Assembly: GCF_038502225.1 (NCBI RefSeq)
Contig: NC_091312.1
Location: 27,728,190 to 27,792,189 of the forward strand
Length of the DNA: 64,000 nt
From: Cherax quadricarinatus
Taxonomy: Eukaryota; Arthropoda; Malacostraca; Decapoda; Parastacidae
Reading direction: 5' to 3'
The notes under the pieces: model-generated
What the model was told of the DNA's origin: nothing
The model's database searches: none
What the model saw: only the letters and a program-made list of their open reading frames with translations
Position numbers and translations under genes: made by a program
Part shown: positions 12,041-23,655 of the stretch, piece after piece
Numbering within the stretch: the first letter of the stretch is position 1
Layout of the letters: every line of letters begins with the position of its first letter

Positions 12041-12319
12041 TAAAACAAACATGTCTGATATTCGGCGTTTGTTTAAAATATGTCACAGTACTCCCACACA
12101 CACGTTAATACATCTTATACATAAATATTCATATGACCTTCCATCAAGTGACTCAGGCATTGACTTATACGTAATGTATAAGAGTAGCCTATATTCAGCA
12201 ACATGAAAACAACGCCAATATTATCGTTTTCATAAAGACCATTATCAACCGATGTTTACTGACAGATACATGCATTCGTATTGGTATGTATATACACTTG
12301 GGTATGTGTAAGAAAGGTG

Positions 12320-13145
12320 TAAAATACCGACAATGTGAAAGTTAAAACATATGTAGAACTTAGCCATACAGATTGCGAAAAGGACTTGGGGGTTATGGTG
12401 AGCAGCAACCTTAAACCAAGACAGCAATGCCTAAGCGTACGTGATAAGGCAAACAGATTACTGGGATTTATATCAAGAAGTGTAAGCAACAAAAGTCCAG
12501 AGGTTATACTGCAGCTTTATACATCATTAGTAAGGCCTCACCTAGATTATGCAGCTCAGTTCTGGTCTCCATATTACAGAATGGACATAAATTCGTTAGA
12601 AAACATTCAGCGTAGAATGACTAAATTAATACATAGCATTACAAATCTTCCTTACGAAGAAAGATTGAAGACTCTTAAATTACATTCACTTGTTAGACGA
12701 AGAATGAGGGGAGACCTGATCGAAGTGTATAAGTGGAAGTTAGGTATTAATAAAGGGGATATAAATAAAGTCTTGAGGATATCTCTCCAAGAGAGAACCC
12801 GCAGTAATGGATTTAAATTAGATAAGTTTAGATTTAGAAAGGACATAGGAAAGTATTGGTTTGGAAATAGGGTAGTTGATGAGTGGAACAGTCTACCTAG
12901 TTGGGTTATTGAGGCTAAAACCTTCGGTAGTTTCAAATTTAATTTGGATAAGTGCATGAGTGGGAGGGGTTGGATTTGAGCGGAACTTGCATATGGGTGG
13001 ATAGAGTTATCAGAGCTTATTTCATGGGTAGTTTTGAAAATTTGGTTGAGTAAATGTTTTGTTAGTGGGATGGATTGTAAAGGACCTGCCTAGTGTGGGC
13101 CAACAGGCCTGCTGCAGTGTTCCTCCTTTCTTATGTTCTTATGTT
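12320..13145 (+). mobile_element. CR1-B LINE, 5'-truncated copy
   Basis: Carries the C-terminal third of the ORF plus the 3' UTR, ending gtgggccaacaggcctgctg and a tandem TTCTTATG-type tail. The 5' junction is near 12320. Confidence 0.85.
12335..12979 (+). CDS. CR1-like reverse transcriptase C-terminal region
   Basis: 215 codons, open throughout. Characteristic of the CR1/L2 group after the RT palm: CEKDLGVMVSSNLKP, LVRPHLDYAAQFWSP, a RRRMRGDLIEVYKW block and FGNRVVDEWNSLP, with a conserved FNLDKCM near the end. The catalytic motifs lie upstream of the truncation, so the fragment has no enzymatic capacity. The lack of stops suggests a fairly young insertion. Confidence 0.8.
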   Translation: MKVKTYVELSHTDCEKDLGVMVSSNLKPRQQCLSVRDKANRLLGFISRSVSNKSPEVILQLYTSLVRPHLDYAAQFWSPYYRMDINSLENIQRRMTKLIHSITNLPYEERLKTLKLHSLVRRRMRGDLIEVYKWKLGINKGDINKVLRISLQERTRSNGFKLDKFRFRKDIGKYWFGNRVVDEWNSLPSWVIEAKTFGSFKFNLDKCMSGRGWI

Positions 13146-13262
13146 CAACCAGTCTTCTCCGTATTGGACTGAAGAAGCCACTTGCTGGCGAAATGTTTCC
13201 ACAGTAAAGATATCTGTGTTACACAAGTGTCTCCTTCATCATCCTGTCGGTTCTCTGAACCA
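13146..13262 (+). repeat. Hairpin repeat fragment
   Basis: Contains the CTGAAGA core, the stem GCCAC-TTGCTG-GC, then GAAATG, AGTAAAGATA and tgtcgg at the outer end. Same order as other family members. Confidence 0.65.
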
Positions 13263-13828
13263 TTTATCTGCATACATGAATTGGCTGTACATACATGCAT
13301 TAGCTGAACATATATGCATTGGCTGTACATGAAGCCTGTCAGTAGAGGGACCCTGAGGGACATTTTGTCTCAGCCTCAAGGTCAATGGGAGTTTAATTCT
13401 AAAACTTTTCTTTTCTCCACAATTGGTAAGTATCGCTATTTTTGTGTATGTAAATGCCAGGCTGCTCGAGCATAATAATTCTAGGTGTATCCTCAGCAGC
13501 TGTGGAAACACAAGCTAAACCTTGAAGGTGTTGACTTTGTTGAGTCATGCATGGAGACAATTGCTATATTTGGTTCCTTAGCGAATGACAGCCCACGAGC
13601 ATGGGCATTTCTAAATCAATATCTTCCTCTTTCCCTGTTATTTGTCTTCAAAACTAGACTGCAGGAGTGAGGCTGGTGATCTCTACATAACTAAACGTGC
13701 AGTTATAGGGAAGAGAAGGGACTTCTAAACAAACTACTGCAAGTATCCTGAGATATCTTGAAGACGAAGATGATTAAGAGGAAGAGGAGGAGGAGTCGGC
13801 GTCAACGGGTTATTATTACCGCAGCGCT
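13263..13828. other. No recognised feature
   Basis: Short variants of gcattggctgtacat repeat near 13280-13330; otherwise nothing. Confidence 0.4.
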
Positions 13829-13841
13829 AGTGACAGCGATA

Positions 13842-14010
13842 TTATTATTATTATTATAATCAAGGGGGAAGCGCTAAACCCGGAGGATTATACAGCGCCT
13901 GGGGGGGGGGATGTGGAAGGCATTCAGGCTTAATTCGGGGAACTGGAGCACAGATCCAATTCCCTAAATCAAGAGCCCCTCACCAACATCAAGGAACCTT
14001 CCTTGAGGGG
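13842..14010 (-). mobile_element. SINE-like family S2 with 13-bp TSD
   Basis: AGTGACAGCGATA occurs at 13829-13841 and 14011-14023. The insert, read on the minus strand, ends in (ATA/TAA)n, as expected of a retroposon tail. The 169 bp have no coding capacity and no clear tRNA promoter boxes; the family could also be a LINE 3' end. Confidence 0.8.
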
Positions 14011-14278
14011 AGTGACAGCGATAACCAAGGTTCGCAGAATTTGAACCGGTTGAGATTGACTCTGAAGGAGCTTCAGTCTGTGTCGCTATGCGAAGGCTCG
14101 AAATGGTTATTAGTTTGACAACAAAAAGTTAAAATCCGGATATATTCGAATGTTTTCTTTGTGTAGGACGAGACAGTGATCTACCAGACTAAAATTATAT
14201 GAATGAAATAACACAAGTGCATGCACGTAGGATATCTTTGGAAAATTATACATAAATGCGGTATAATGCGTTCCTTTA

Positions 14279-14335
14279 ATGATAACGTTTCGCCCGTCCA
14301 GCGGACTTTATCAAGTAACAAACAGATCTATCTGT
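14279..14335 (-). repeat. Hairpin repeat fragment, subfamily 3
   Basis: The minus strand reads CTTGATAAA, then GTCC-GCT-GGAC, then gggcGAAACGTT, the family core with a different stem. Confidence 0.5.
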
Positions 14336-14424
14336 GGAGAGAGGATATGCATATATATATATAGCAAGCGTAGTGACGTGAAGAGCCAGGTGAGGAATGT
14401 TGAAGTTGAATTCTTGGGAAGACT

Positions 14425-14525
14425 AATGACAAGTTGGACAAATATTTGGCTGAGAAGAAGCTGGATTTAAGGAAGACTAGCCTAACTTGGCCCAGAAGAC
14501 TTGCTACAGTGTTCCTCAATTCTGT
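14425..14525 (+). mobile_element. CR1-B 3' tail fragment
   Basis: Blocks gacaagttggacaaat, then taacttggcccagaagactt and gctacagtgttcctca match the CR1-B 3' UTR at 12940-13130. Confidence 0.55.
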
Positions 14526-14799
14526 GACCTGTTGCTACGTAGGATAACGATGGAGCAGCTTCCTGGCAAGAAACTCAGCTATGTTGCAGAAGTCGCTCCT
14601 CTTCGCACTATACTGCATTCGTGTCCCTCTTTCCATCGGGTCGGTATTTTATTCTATTTGCCTTGATGACGTCTTTACTGGATAGGTTTCGGCCACAGGG
14701 ACCTTGATCACTTCCAGTGATGACCATCATTACGAGTGACTGTCCCAGGACCGAGGTGCATCCTCTAAAATCAAGCGTTCCGGTGAAGGGTTCTAAATG

Positions 14800-14925
14800 T
14801 GTACCTTGATGCTGGTGAAGGGTTGTAAATGTATAACTTGATGCTGGCGAAGGGTTGTAAATGTGTACCTTGATGCTGGTGAAGTGTTGTAAATGTGTAC
14901 CTTGATGCTGGTTGTAAATGGTTTA
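14800..14925 (+). repeat. 32-bp tandem repeat, about 4 copies
   Basis: Units built on accttgatgctggtgaag and ggttgtaaatgtgt; the last unit is deleted. Confidence 0.85.
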
Positions 14926-15297
14926 GAAAGCCGACAAGTTGAAGAATGAGACACTTTTGCTAAATTTAATACTCTTTATCGAGGAAACGATTGGCCAGCC
15001 AGTGGCTTCTTTAGTCTAATGCAGAGAAGAACGATAGAAGACGAGGAGGTAGTCTCTCAGCCTAGAGTCGATGTGTTTAATCACTAAAGATCACCAAAGA
15101 CTAATTGACAGAACACATCGACTCCAGGCTGAGAGACTTTTTATCTCGTCTTTAGAATATAGTTCTAAAGTCTACACATTATGGCTCGTATTGTATTAAT
15201 AAAGGCAATGGATGGCGAAACGTCTACAAATGAAGATACTCAGATGTTGCACATGCGTCTAATTCTTGTCTAATTCTTGTCGGTATTCCATATCAGT
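14926..15297. repeat. Inverted-pair hairpin repeat
   Basis: Left arm (14926-15085, minus) and right arm (15113-15297, plus) are head to head. They share aacacatcgact, ggctgagagact and cgtctt. Outwards come AAAGRCACTGG-type hairpin remnants, TAAAGA/AATGAAGATAC and gtgtct. Only short spacer DNA lies between. The left arm extends outward through ccgacaag to ggttt. Confidence 0.8.
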
Positions 15298-15298
15298 C

Positions 15299-15630
15299 AT
15301 GTGCTACTTGTGGTGTTGAGAGTGGCAACACTGGTGCTACTTGTGGTGTTGAGAGTGGCAACACTGGTGCTACTTGTGGTGTTGAGAGTGGCAATACTAG
15401 TGCTACTTGTGGTGCTGACAGTGGCAACTCTGGTGCTACTTGTGGTGTTGAGAGTGGCAATACTGGTGCTACTTGTGGTGTTGAGAGTGGCAACTCTGGT
15501 GCTACTTGTGGTGTTGAGAGAGGCAACACTGGTGCTACTTGTGATGTTGAGAGTGGCAACACTGGTGCTACTTGTGGTGTTGAGAGTGGCAACACTGGTT
15601 CTACTCGTGGTGTTGAGAGTGGCAACATTG
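15299..15630 (+). repeat. 33-bp minisatellite, about 10 copies
   Basis: Period 33 bp, units built on gtgctacttgtggtgttgag. Because 33 is a multiple of three, both strands stay open; the resulting 118-128-residue frames are not evidence of genes. Confidence 0.95.
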
Positions 15631-15962
15631 TAAGTATCACTGAGTTCCCAAACATCTGACTCTCCAGTAATTGAGGTCTCCAATATCTGACGTTCCCAAC
15701 ATCTGAGTTCCCCAGCCTCTAGTTTCCTCGGTATCTGAGTTCACCGGTAGTTTTAAATAGCTGTATAATCACTTAAGTACATAATGGTATGGGAAAATCC
15801 CCTATCCTGCCACTTTATTTATTTCTTTAATGTTTTATTACTTTGGGAGATGCAGTGAGGACTGAGAGGTAATATTTAACTCGTCTTTTATATATTTTAG
15901 ATTTTAATTATAAAATAGCACTAGATATTTATTTAAAAACTTTACAGAAGAAAGGTTAAAAA
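15631..15962. other. No recognised feature
   Basis: A few loosely repeated atctgagttcc elements, then AT-rich sequence. Confidence 0.45.
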
Positions 15963-15976
15963 TGTATAAAAATATT

Positions 15977-16591
15977 AATGAAATTGAGACACATGTGCAA
16001 CATCTGGGTATCTTTATTGTAGACGTTTTGCCATCCAGTGACTTTATCAATACAAATTCCAGGACATAACTTGAAGACAGTAGAACTATATACAGAAGAC
16101 GAGGTAATCAGTTCCTCAACCTTGGAGTTGGTGCAAAGAGCACAGTAGTCGTGGAGATTCTGAAGCAGAAGCAAGGCGCCTGGCGCTTATGTACTAACGT
16201 CAGGTGGAAAGGGGACGTGTAGCAGACGAGGGCATAGTTACTGGTAGGCGGGATTCCCCAGTGGAAGTAGATCCTACCCAAAGAAATGGGTTAGTTGTAG
16301 TAGTAGTTGTCGTAGTAGTAGTAGTAGTTGTCCTATTTCCACCTGACGTTAGTATATAATCGCCAGGCGCCTTGCTTCTGCTTCAGAATCTCCACGACTA
16401 TGGTGATCTTTGCACCAACTCCAAGGTTGAGGGACTGATTACCTCGTCTTCTGTATATAGTTCTACTGTCTTCAGTTATGCCCTGGAATTTGTATTGATA
16501 AAGCCACTGGATGGCGAAACGTCTACAATAAAGATACCCAGATGTTGCACATGTGTCTTAATTTCATCTTGTCGGTATTGCATACCATTCT
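15977..16591. mobile_element. 615-bp inverted-pair element with 14-bp TSD
   Basis: TGTATAAAAATATT lies at 15963-15976 and 16592-16605. The left arm (about 15980-16215) is the reverse complement of the right arm (about 16325-16570) at roughly 90% by eye. Each arm has, centre outwards: an AGTATATAAT-like box, GCCAGGCGCC, the gaGGGACTGATTACCTC block, TTGATAAAG, stem GCCA-CTGGA-TGGC, GAAACG, AATAAAGATACC and GTTGCACATGTGTCT. Only the right arm continues into ttgtcggtattgcatacc. No coding capacity. The TSD shows that the dimer inserted as one unit. Confidence 0.85.
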
Positions 16592-16775
16592 TGTATAAAA
16601 ATATTGTATGGCAGCTTGATAAATGACCCACTGTGACCTTGTCCCGCCCCGTGGGAAGCCAGACAACGTTCGCGATCCTTTAACCATTATACTACCAATC
16701 CTACATACAATATATACAACATGAGCCTAGCGAACTAGACTTGGTTCACGTTGCGAAGATATATGAGATATATGT

Positions 16776-18858
16776 GGTTAAGAGAGTGGTGAAGCAATGT
16801 AAAAAGAGAGCAAATGAGAGAGTGGGTGAGATGTTATCAACAAATTTTGTTGAAAATAAGAAAAAGATTTGGAGTGGGATTAACAAGTTAAGAAAGCCTA
16901 GAGAACAAATGGATTTGTCAGTTAAAAATAGGAGAGGAGAGTTATTAAATGGAGAGTTAGAGGTATTGGGAAAATGGAGGGAATATTTTGAGAAATTGTT
17001 AAATGTTGATGAAGATAGGGAAGCTGTGATTTCGTGTATAGGGCAAGGAGGAATAACATCTTGTAGGAGTGAGGAAGAGCCAGTTGTGAGTGTGGGGGAA
17101 GTTCGTGAGGCAGTAGGTAAAATGAAAGGGGGTAAGACAGCCGGGATTGATGGGATAAAGATAGAAATGTTAAAAGCAGGTGGGGATATAGTTTTGGAGT
17201 GGTTGGTGCAATTATTTAATAAATGTATGGAAGAGGGTAAGGTACCTAGGGATTGGCAGAGAGCATGCATAGTTCCTTTGTATAAAGGCAAAGGGAACAA
17301 AAGAGAGTGCAAAATTTATAGGGGGATAAGTCTGTTGAGTATACCTGGTAAAGTGTATGGTAAAGTTATTATTGAAAGAATTAAGAGCAAGACGGAGAAT
17401 AGGATAGCAGATGAACAAGGAGGCTTTAGGAAAGGTAGGGGGTGTGTGGACCAGGTGTTTACAGTGAAACATATAAGTGAACAGTATTTAGATAAGGCTA
17501 AAGAGGCTTTTGTGGCATTTATGGATTTGGAAAAGGCGTATGACAGGGTGGATAGGGGGGCAATGTGGCAGATGTTGCTGGTGTATGGTGTAGGAGATAG
17601 GTTACTGAAAGCAGTGAAGAGTTTTTACGAGGATAGTGAGGCTCAAGTTAGAGTATGTAGGAAAGAGGGAGATTATTTCCCAGTAAAAGTAGGCCTTATA
17701 CAAGGATGTGTGATGTCACCGTGGTTGTTTAATATATTTATAGATGGGGTTGTAAGAGAAGTAAATGCGAGGGTCTTGGCAAGAGGCGTGGAGTTAAAAG
17801 ATAAAGAATCACACATAAAGTGGGAGTTGTCGCAGTTGCTCTTTGCTGATGACACTGTGCTCTTGGGAGATTCTGAAGAGAAGTTGCAGAGGTTGGTGGA
17901 TGAATTTGGTAGGGTATGCAAAAGAAGAAAATTAAAAGTGAATACAGGAAAGAGTAAGGTTATGAGGATAACAAAAAGATTAGGTGATGAAAGATTGGAT
18001 ATCAGATTGGAGGGAGAGAGTATGGAGGAGGTGAATGTATTCAGATATTTGGGAGTGGACGTGTCAGCTGATGGGTCTATGAAAGATGAGGTGAATCATA
18101 GAATTGATGAGGGGAAACGGGTGAGCGGTGCACTTAGGAGTCTGTGGAGACAAAGAACTTTGTCCTTGGAGGCAAAGAGGGGAATGTATGAGAGTATAGT
18201 TTTACTAACGCTCTTATATGGGTGTGAAGCATGGGTGATGAATGTTGAAGCGAGGAGAAGGCTGGAGGCAGTGGAGATGTCATGTCTGAGGGCAATGTGT
18301 GGTGTGAATATAATGCAGAGAATTCGTAGTTTGGAAGTTAGGAGGAGGTGCGGGATTACCAAAACTGTCGTCCAGAGGGCTGAGGAAGGGTTGTTGAGGT
18401 GGTTCGGACATGTAGAGAGAATGGAACGAAACAGAATGACTTCAAGAGTGTATCAGTCTGTAGTGGAAGGAAGGCGGGGCAGGGGTCGGCCTAGGATAGG
18501 TTGGAGGGAGGGGGTAAAGGAGGTTTTGTGTGCGAGGGGCTTGGACTTCCAGCAGGCATGCGTGAGCGTGTTTGATAGGAGTGAATGGAGACAAATGGTT
18601 TTTAATACTTGACGTGCTGTTGGAGTGTGAGCAAAGTAACATTTATGAAGGGATTCAGGGAAACCGGCAGGCCGGACTTGAGTCCTGGAGATGGGAAGTA
18701 CAGTGCCTGCACTCTGAAGGAGGGGTGTTAATGTTGCAGTTTAAAAACTGTAGTGTAAAGCACCCTTCTGGCAAGACAGTGATGGAGTGAATGATGGTAA
18801 AAGTTTTTCTTTTTCGGGCCACCCAGCCTTGGTGGGAATCGGCCAGTGTGTTAATAAT
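16776..18858 (+). mobile_element. RTE-like LINE, copy 2 (5'-truncated)
   Basis: Homology to copy 1 begins at 16776 inside the linker upstream of the RT and runs to the TAATAATAA-type tail near 18858. The endonuclease domain is absent. The 3' UTR (18613-18845) is nearly identical to copy 1. Confidence 0.9.
16777..18612 (+). CDS. RTE-like reverse transcriptase, open frame
   Basis: 612 codons including TGA at 18610-18612, without stops. The frame is also open upstream to 16741, but that part is flanking DNA and no ATG precedes the homology. Landmarks: TAGIDGIKIEMLK (near 17140), FMDLEKAYDRVDR (motif A), QGCVMSPWLFNIFIDG (motif B), LLFADDTVLLG (motif C, FADD at 17842-17853) and the C-terminal YGCEAW, WFGHVERM and GRRGRGRPRIGW. 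Motif B reads LIQGC where copy 1 has LRQGC: AGA became ATA at a position normally Arg or Lys. Without its endonuclease it could not have inserted on its own. Confidence 0.88.
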   Translation, partial: VKRVVKQCKKRANERVGEMLSTNFVENKKKIWSGINKLRKPREQMDLSVKNRRGELLNGELEVLGKWREYFEKLLNVDEDREAVISCIGQGGITSCRSEEEPVVSVGEVREAVGKMKGGKTAGIDGIKIEMLKAGGDIVLEWLVQLFNKCMEEGKVPRDWQRACIVPLYKGKGNKRECKIYRGISLLSIPGKVYGKVIIERIKSKTENRIADEQGGFRKGRGCVDQVFTVKHISEQYLDKAKEAFVAFMDLEKAYDRVDRGAMWQMLLVYGVGDRLLKAVKSFYEDSEAQVRVCRKEGDYFPVKVGLIQGCVMSPWLFNIFIDGVVREVNARVLARGVELKDKESHIKWELSQLLFADDTVLLGDSEEKLQRLVDEFGRVCKRRKLKVNTGKSKVMRITKRLGDERLDIRLEGESMEEVNVFRYLGVDVSADGSMKDEVNHRIDEGKRVSGALRSLWRQRTLSLEAKRGMYESIVLLTLLYGCEAWVMNVEARRRLEAVEMSCLRAMCGVNIMQRIRSLEVRRRCGITKTVVQRAEEGLLRWFGHVERMERNRMTSRVYQSVVEGRRGRGRPRIGWREGVKEVLCARGLDFQQACVSVFDRSEWRQMVFNT

Positions 18859-18945
18859 AATAAAAAAATGTGGTTATGGGAAGCTCAGAGCTAATTTTAG
18901 TCTACTCCCCTTTGAATACCAGCCTCTACGAGCAGTCTATACTTG

Positions 18946-20229
<1,284 letters not shown>

Positions 20230-21167
20230 ATTAAGTAGGAAGTTTCAGAGTGAGAGATTTGTATCCCAAACAAATAGTCGAAATCGAAATGCTGTAATAA
20301 CTGAATAGGAAGTAAAGAAATTCCTTCTCGATACTGACAAGGAACAAGAACAATAGGACCAGCCTGGATACCACACTGAGTTTTAGAAGAACCTGCTTAA
20401 GAGTTATAGTATCCACTTTGGATTTATTTTTTATGGAAATTTAGTACAAAAGAGTCAGTTGATAGACTATGGCACATATTGTGCCAACATTTTTTTTTAA
20501 AGGTGACAGGGAAAAACCAATTATACTATAGGCCGAGTTTGCTGACCAAGTGTTGTTACAAAATTATTGGAAAAAGCCATCCAAGATAAATGTATAAAAT
20601 GCTTGGGAGTAAAATTTAAATGCTGTTAAATAATTAAGTTTCCGGTCTGCCAATTCATTTATTTAAATTCTATTGAGCTGTTACGACAGAGTCGCGAAAA
20701 TTTTTCAAAAAAAGGAACAGACAGGTTGAGTGCATTAATCTAAAGGTTTTTAATAGAGTTCCCTATGAACCACTAATTTGGAAACGGTAAAATACAGGAG
20801 ACTTAAGAGAGCAAATTATTGCAATGGATGGGAGACTATAAGAGACTAAAATGCGAGCAGTAATAGGAGAAAATTCCCTGATGGTGGAGATGTTAATAGT
20901 GAGATGCCTCAAAGGTCTGTACTGACACCGATAATGTTTTTTAATTTACTTAATTCATTTACTAGGAGTGGTAAACTGTATGAAAATGTCTGCAGATGAC
21001 ACTAACATCTTGGGTAAAATAAATGATAAAAATTACTGTAAATTAGTAAAGAATGACTTGGTTAAACTGTGAAAATAAAAAAATGAATCATAGAATTTAA
21101 AGTTCATAAATGCCATGTAATGGGAATTAGAGAAAGGAAAATCAGGCCACATGAAGAATAATGAAAA

Positions 21168-21172
<5 letters not shown>

Positions 21173-21242
<70 letters not shown>

Positions 21243-21520
21243 AGATTCGCCGGTATTCTCCCGGCCCGGGCCTTTTCCAAGTGGCGACCCGGCCTTGGCT
21301 CCCTCTTTAGGGAGTATCTGAGACTTAAGTCTCCCATGGGAGGAGGCACAAGTATCTCCTCATCTTTGGGACCAACTGTCCCCAGGCCTAGCCACAAGCT
21401 AGGCCTCTCTGGTCTGTCATCCCCGCCCCAGGGGGGCTAATGGGAATGACAGTCTTGTGAGCTACAAGCTCGGGCTCAGGCACCTACCCTACCCTAGAAG
21501 GGCTGGGCATGGTGTCGATG
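21173..21520 (-). mobile_element. SINE-like family S1 with (AAT)n tail, 12-bp TSD
   Basis: ATGAAAATGTTA (21161-21172) and ATGAAAATATTA (21521-21532) flank the insert, 11 of 12 identical. On the minus strand it starts catcgacaccatgcc, has a GC-rich body of about 280 bp and ends in about 23 AAT units. No open frame. It is a SINE or the short 3' end of an unknown LINE. Confidence 0.8.
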
Positions 21521-21530
21521 ATGAAAATAT

Positions 21531-21737
<207 letters not shown>

Positions 21738-21947
21738 AGGAATTAATAAAAAAATATTTACGGAAAGATTATGCAAATGAAACCGCGAGAAACAGTAAAA
21801 TAGCTTTCAAATATATGGATGGAGAAATGTTTTAAAAAAAATGCTGTTTATAAAGTACGTTAGGCCAACATTGTTATATGCAGCTGCTGTGCAGTGCCCA
21901 CACCTTAAAAAATGTGGATACACTTAAAAATATCCAGAGAGCTAAAA

Positions 21948-22077
21948 ATACGAGATATAACTAAAGGTGGTTAACACTAAAGATGTCCGTGTTGAATGGT
22001 AAGAGGGAAAAAATACGAGATATAACTAAAGGTGGTTAACACTAAAGATGTCCGTGTTGAATGGTAAGAGGGAAAAA
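21948..22077. repeat. 65-bp tandem duplication
   Basis: Two consecutive copies with period 65 bp, identical by eye (cgagatataactaaaggtgg at 21951 and 22016). Identity inside a heavily mutated relic means the duplication is recent, or an assembly error. Confidence 0.9.
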
Positions 22078-22260
22078 ATGAGAAAAGATGGCCATATATA
22101 AGATTCACATCCTGCAGGAGGGTCAACAAGAGGCCACAGTAGTAGAGGGATAAAAAATGGAGCCGAAGGAACACAAGACGATTTATCCTGAGAGAGTGGT
22201 AGAAAATGGAATGAATCACAAGAGCAAGTGGTAAGAGCTGCAGCTTTTGGAAATTACCAA

Positions 22261-22934
22261 GTATATTATGAAAAAAATATTAGCTACCACGAGCATAGCG
22301 TGGGTTCTGTAGTTATGATTAGATAACTACAAGAAGGTTATTACAAAAGTACATACATTTTTAAAAACAAATGTACGCAGTAGCTACCTTTGTGCGTGAC
22401 ACCTAGGTGTGACACCCGTTTGACCTCTGCTCCGAGGTGAGCTGCGTTTACTTTGCACTCTTGCTCTAAATTATTCTTACGAAAGACGACTGTGTATCTG
22501 GAATACGTATACTTCATTTAATATAGCATTTATATTTATATATGAAAGGTAAAAGTTAATTAAAGAAAGCATTGTGTATGCTGACGACAAATAGCGACTC
22601 GAAGGTATTACATGATCTGTTAATTCTTATTCTCCATCCTCAGATGTGGGATGGTCTACGTGCTTGTTTAATGCGTGAGTGGAGTACCTTGTTAATACCC
22701 CGGTCTGATCTAATACAACCCGGCACACCCTCTGTCACTCCCAGTATGTGAGACCAAGTACGACCCATGTTCGTCCCAGTACCACCACGTACATCTTTCA
22801 ACCACAGTACGTCCTTTGTCAAACCCAGTACGTCATTTGATCAAATGACCACTTATCTTTACGTTGAGCCGATTGTTACAGTGAAATTATAATGTGTTCA
22901 GCTACAAAATTCTCTTTACAACATGATACAATAT
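22261..22934. other. No gene; loose gtacg-rich stretch
   Basis: Near 22730-22840 an irregular repeat of cccagtacgtc-like words occurs. No coding evidence. Confidence 0.4.
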
Positions 22935-22945
22935 TGGTGCACGTA

Positions 22946-23234
22946 TTATTATTATTAAAGATTCGCCGGTATTCTCCCGGCCCGGGCCTTTTCCAAGTGG
23001 TGGCCCGGCCTTGGCTCCCTCTTTAGGGAGTGTCTGAGACCTAAGTCTCCCATGGGAGGAGGCACAAGTACCTCCTCATCTTTGGGACCAACTGTCCCCA
23101 GGCCTAGCCACAAGCTAGGCCTCTCTGGTCTGCCATCCCCGCCCCAAGGGAGCAAATGGGAATGACAGTCTTATGAGCTAAAGGCTCGGGCTCAGGCACC
23201 TACCCTACCCTAGAAGGGTTAGGCATGGTGTCGA
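22946..23234 (-). mobile_element. SINE-like family S1, second copy, 11-bp TSD
   Basis: TGGTGCACGTA lies at 22935-22945 and 23235-23245, a perfect match. The body is more than 90% identical to 21241-21520 by eye and the tail is only about four AAT units. Confidence 0.85.
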
Positions 23235-23245
23235 TGGTGCACGTA

Positions 23246-23529
23246 CTTTGGTGTGGTACTTTGAACAAATGAACAGGATGGTTAGAAAAATTCTTAGATG
23301 TAGCAATGTGATCACTTTTCTACGAATGAGAGAAGGAATCTAGTTCTTAGAAAGAAAAGATTAAGAATTTTAAACAAAATTTAACCTTAAATGAGGAAAG
23401 TAACTGTGTATTGCTCGAAGTACCATATCCAGTAAGATGGGATTTAAATGAAAATAAGTAAAATATAAGTGAAAAAAGGGGTAGTAGAAGATCACAGTGT
23501 ATATACAGAGAAGTGTATATCTCGTAGTG
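23246..23529. other. No recognised feature
   Basis: AT-rich; nothing recognised. Confidence 0.4.
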
Positions 23530-23655
23530 TATACCAGGAGTATACCTGGAGAGGGTTTCGGGGGTCAACGCCCCCGCGGCTCGGTCTGAGTGGATCAGGG
23601 TCTCATCAACCAAGCTGTTACTGTGGTGTATATGTAAACTGTATATTCCGTAGGG
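23530..23655 (-). mobile_element. LINE-C 3' end fragment
   Basis: The reverse complement of this stretch carries aacagcttggttgatgagac and a following ccgcgggggcgttgaccccc-like block, the same 3' terminus as 25600-25735. Confidence 0.65.
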
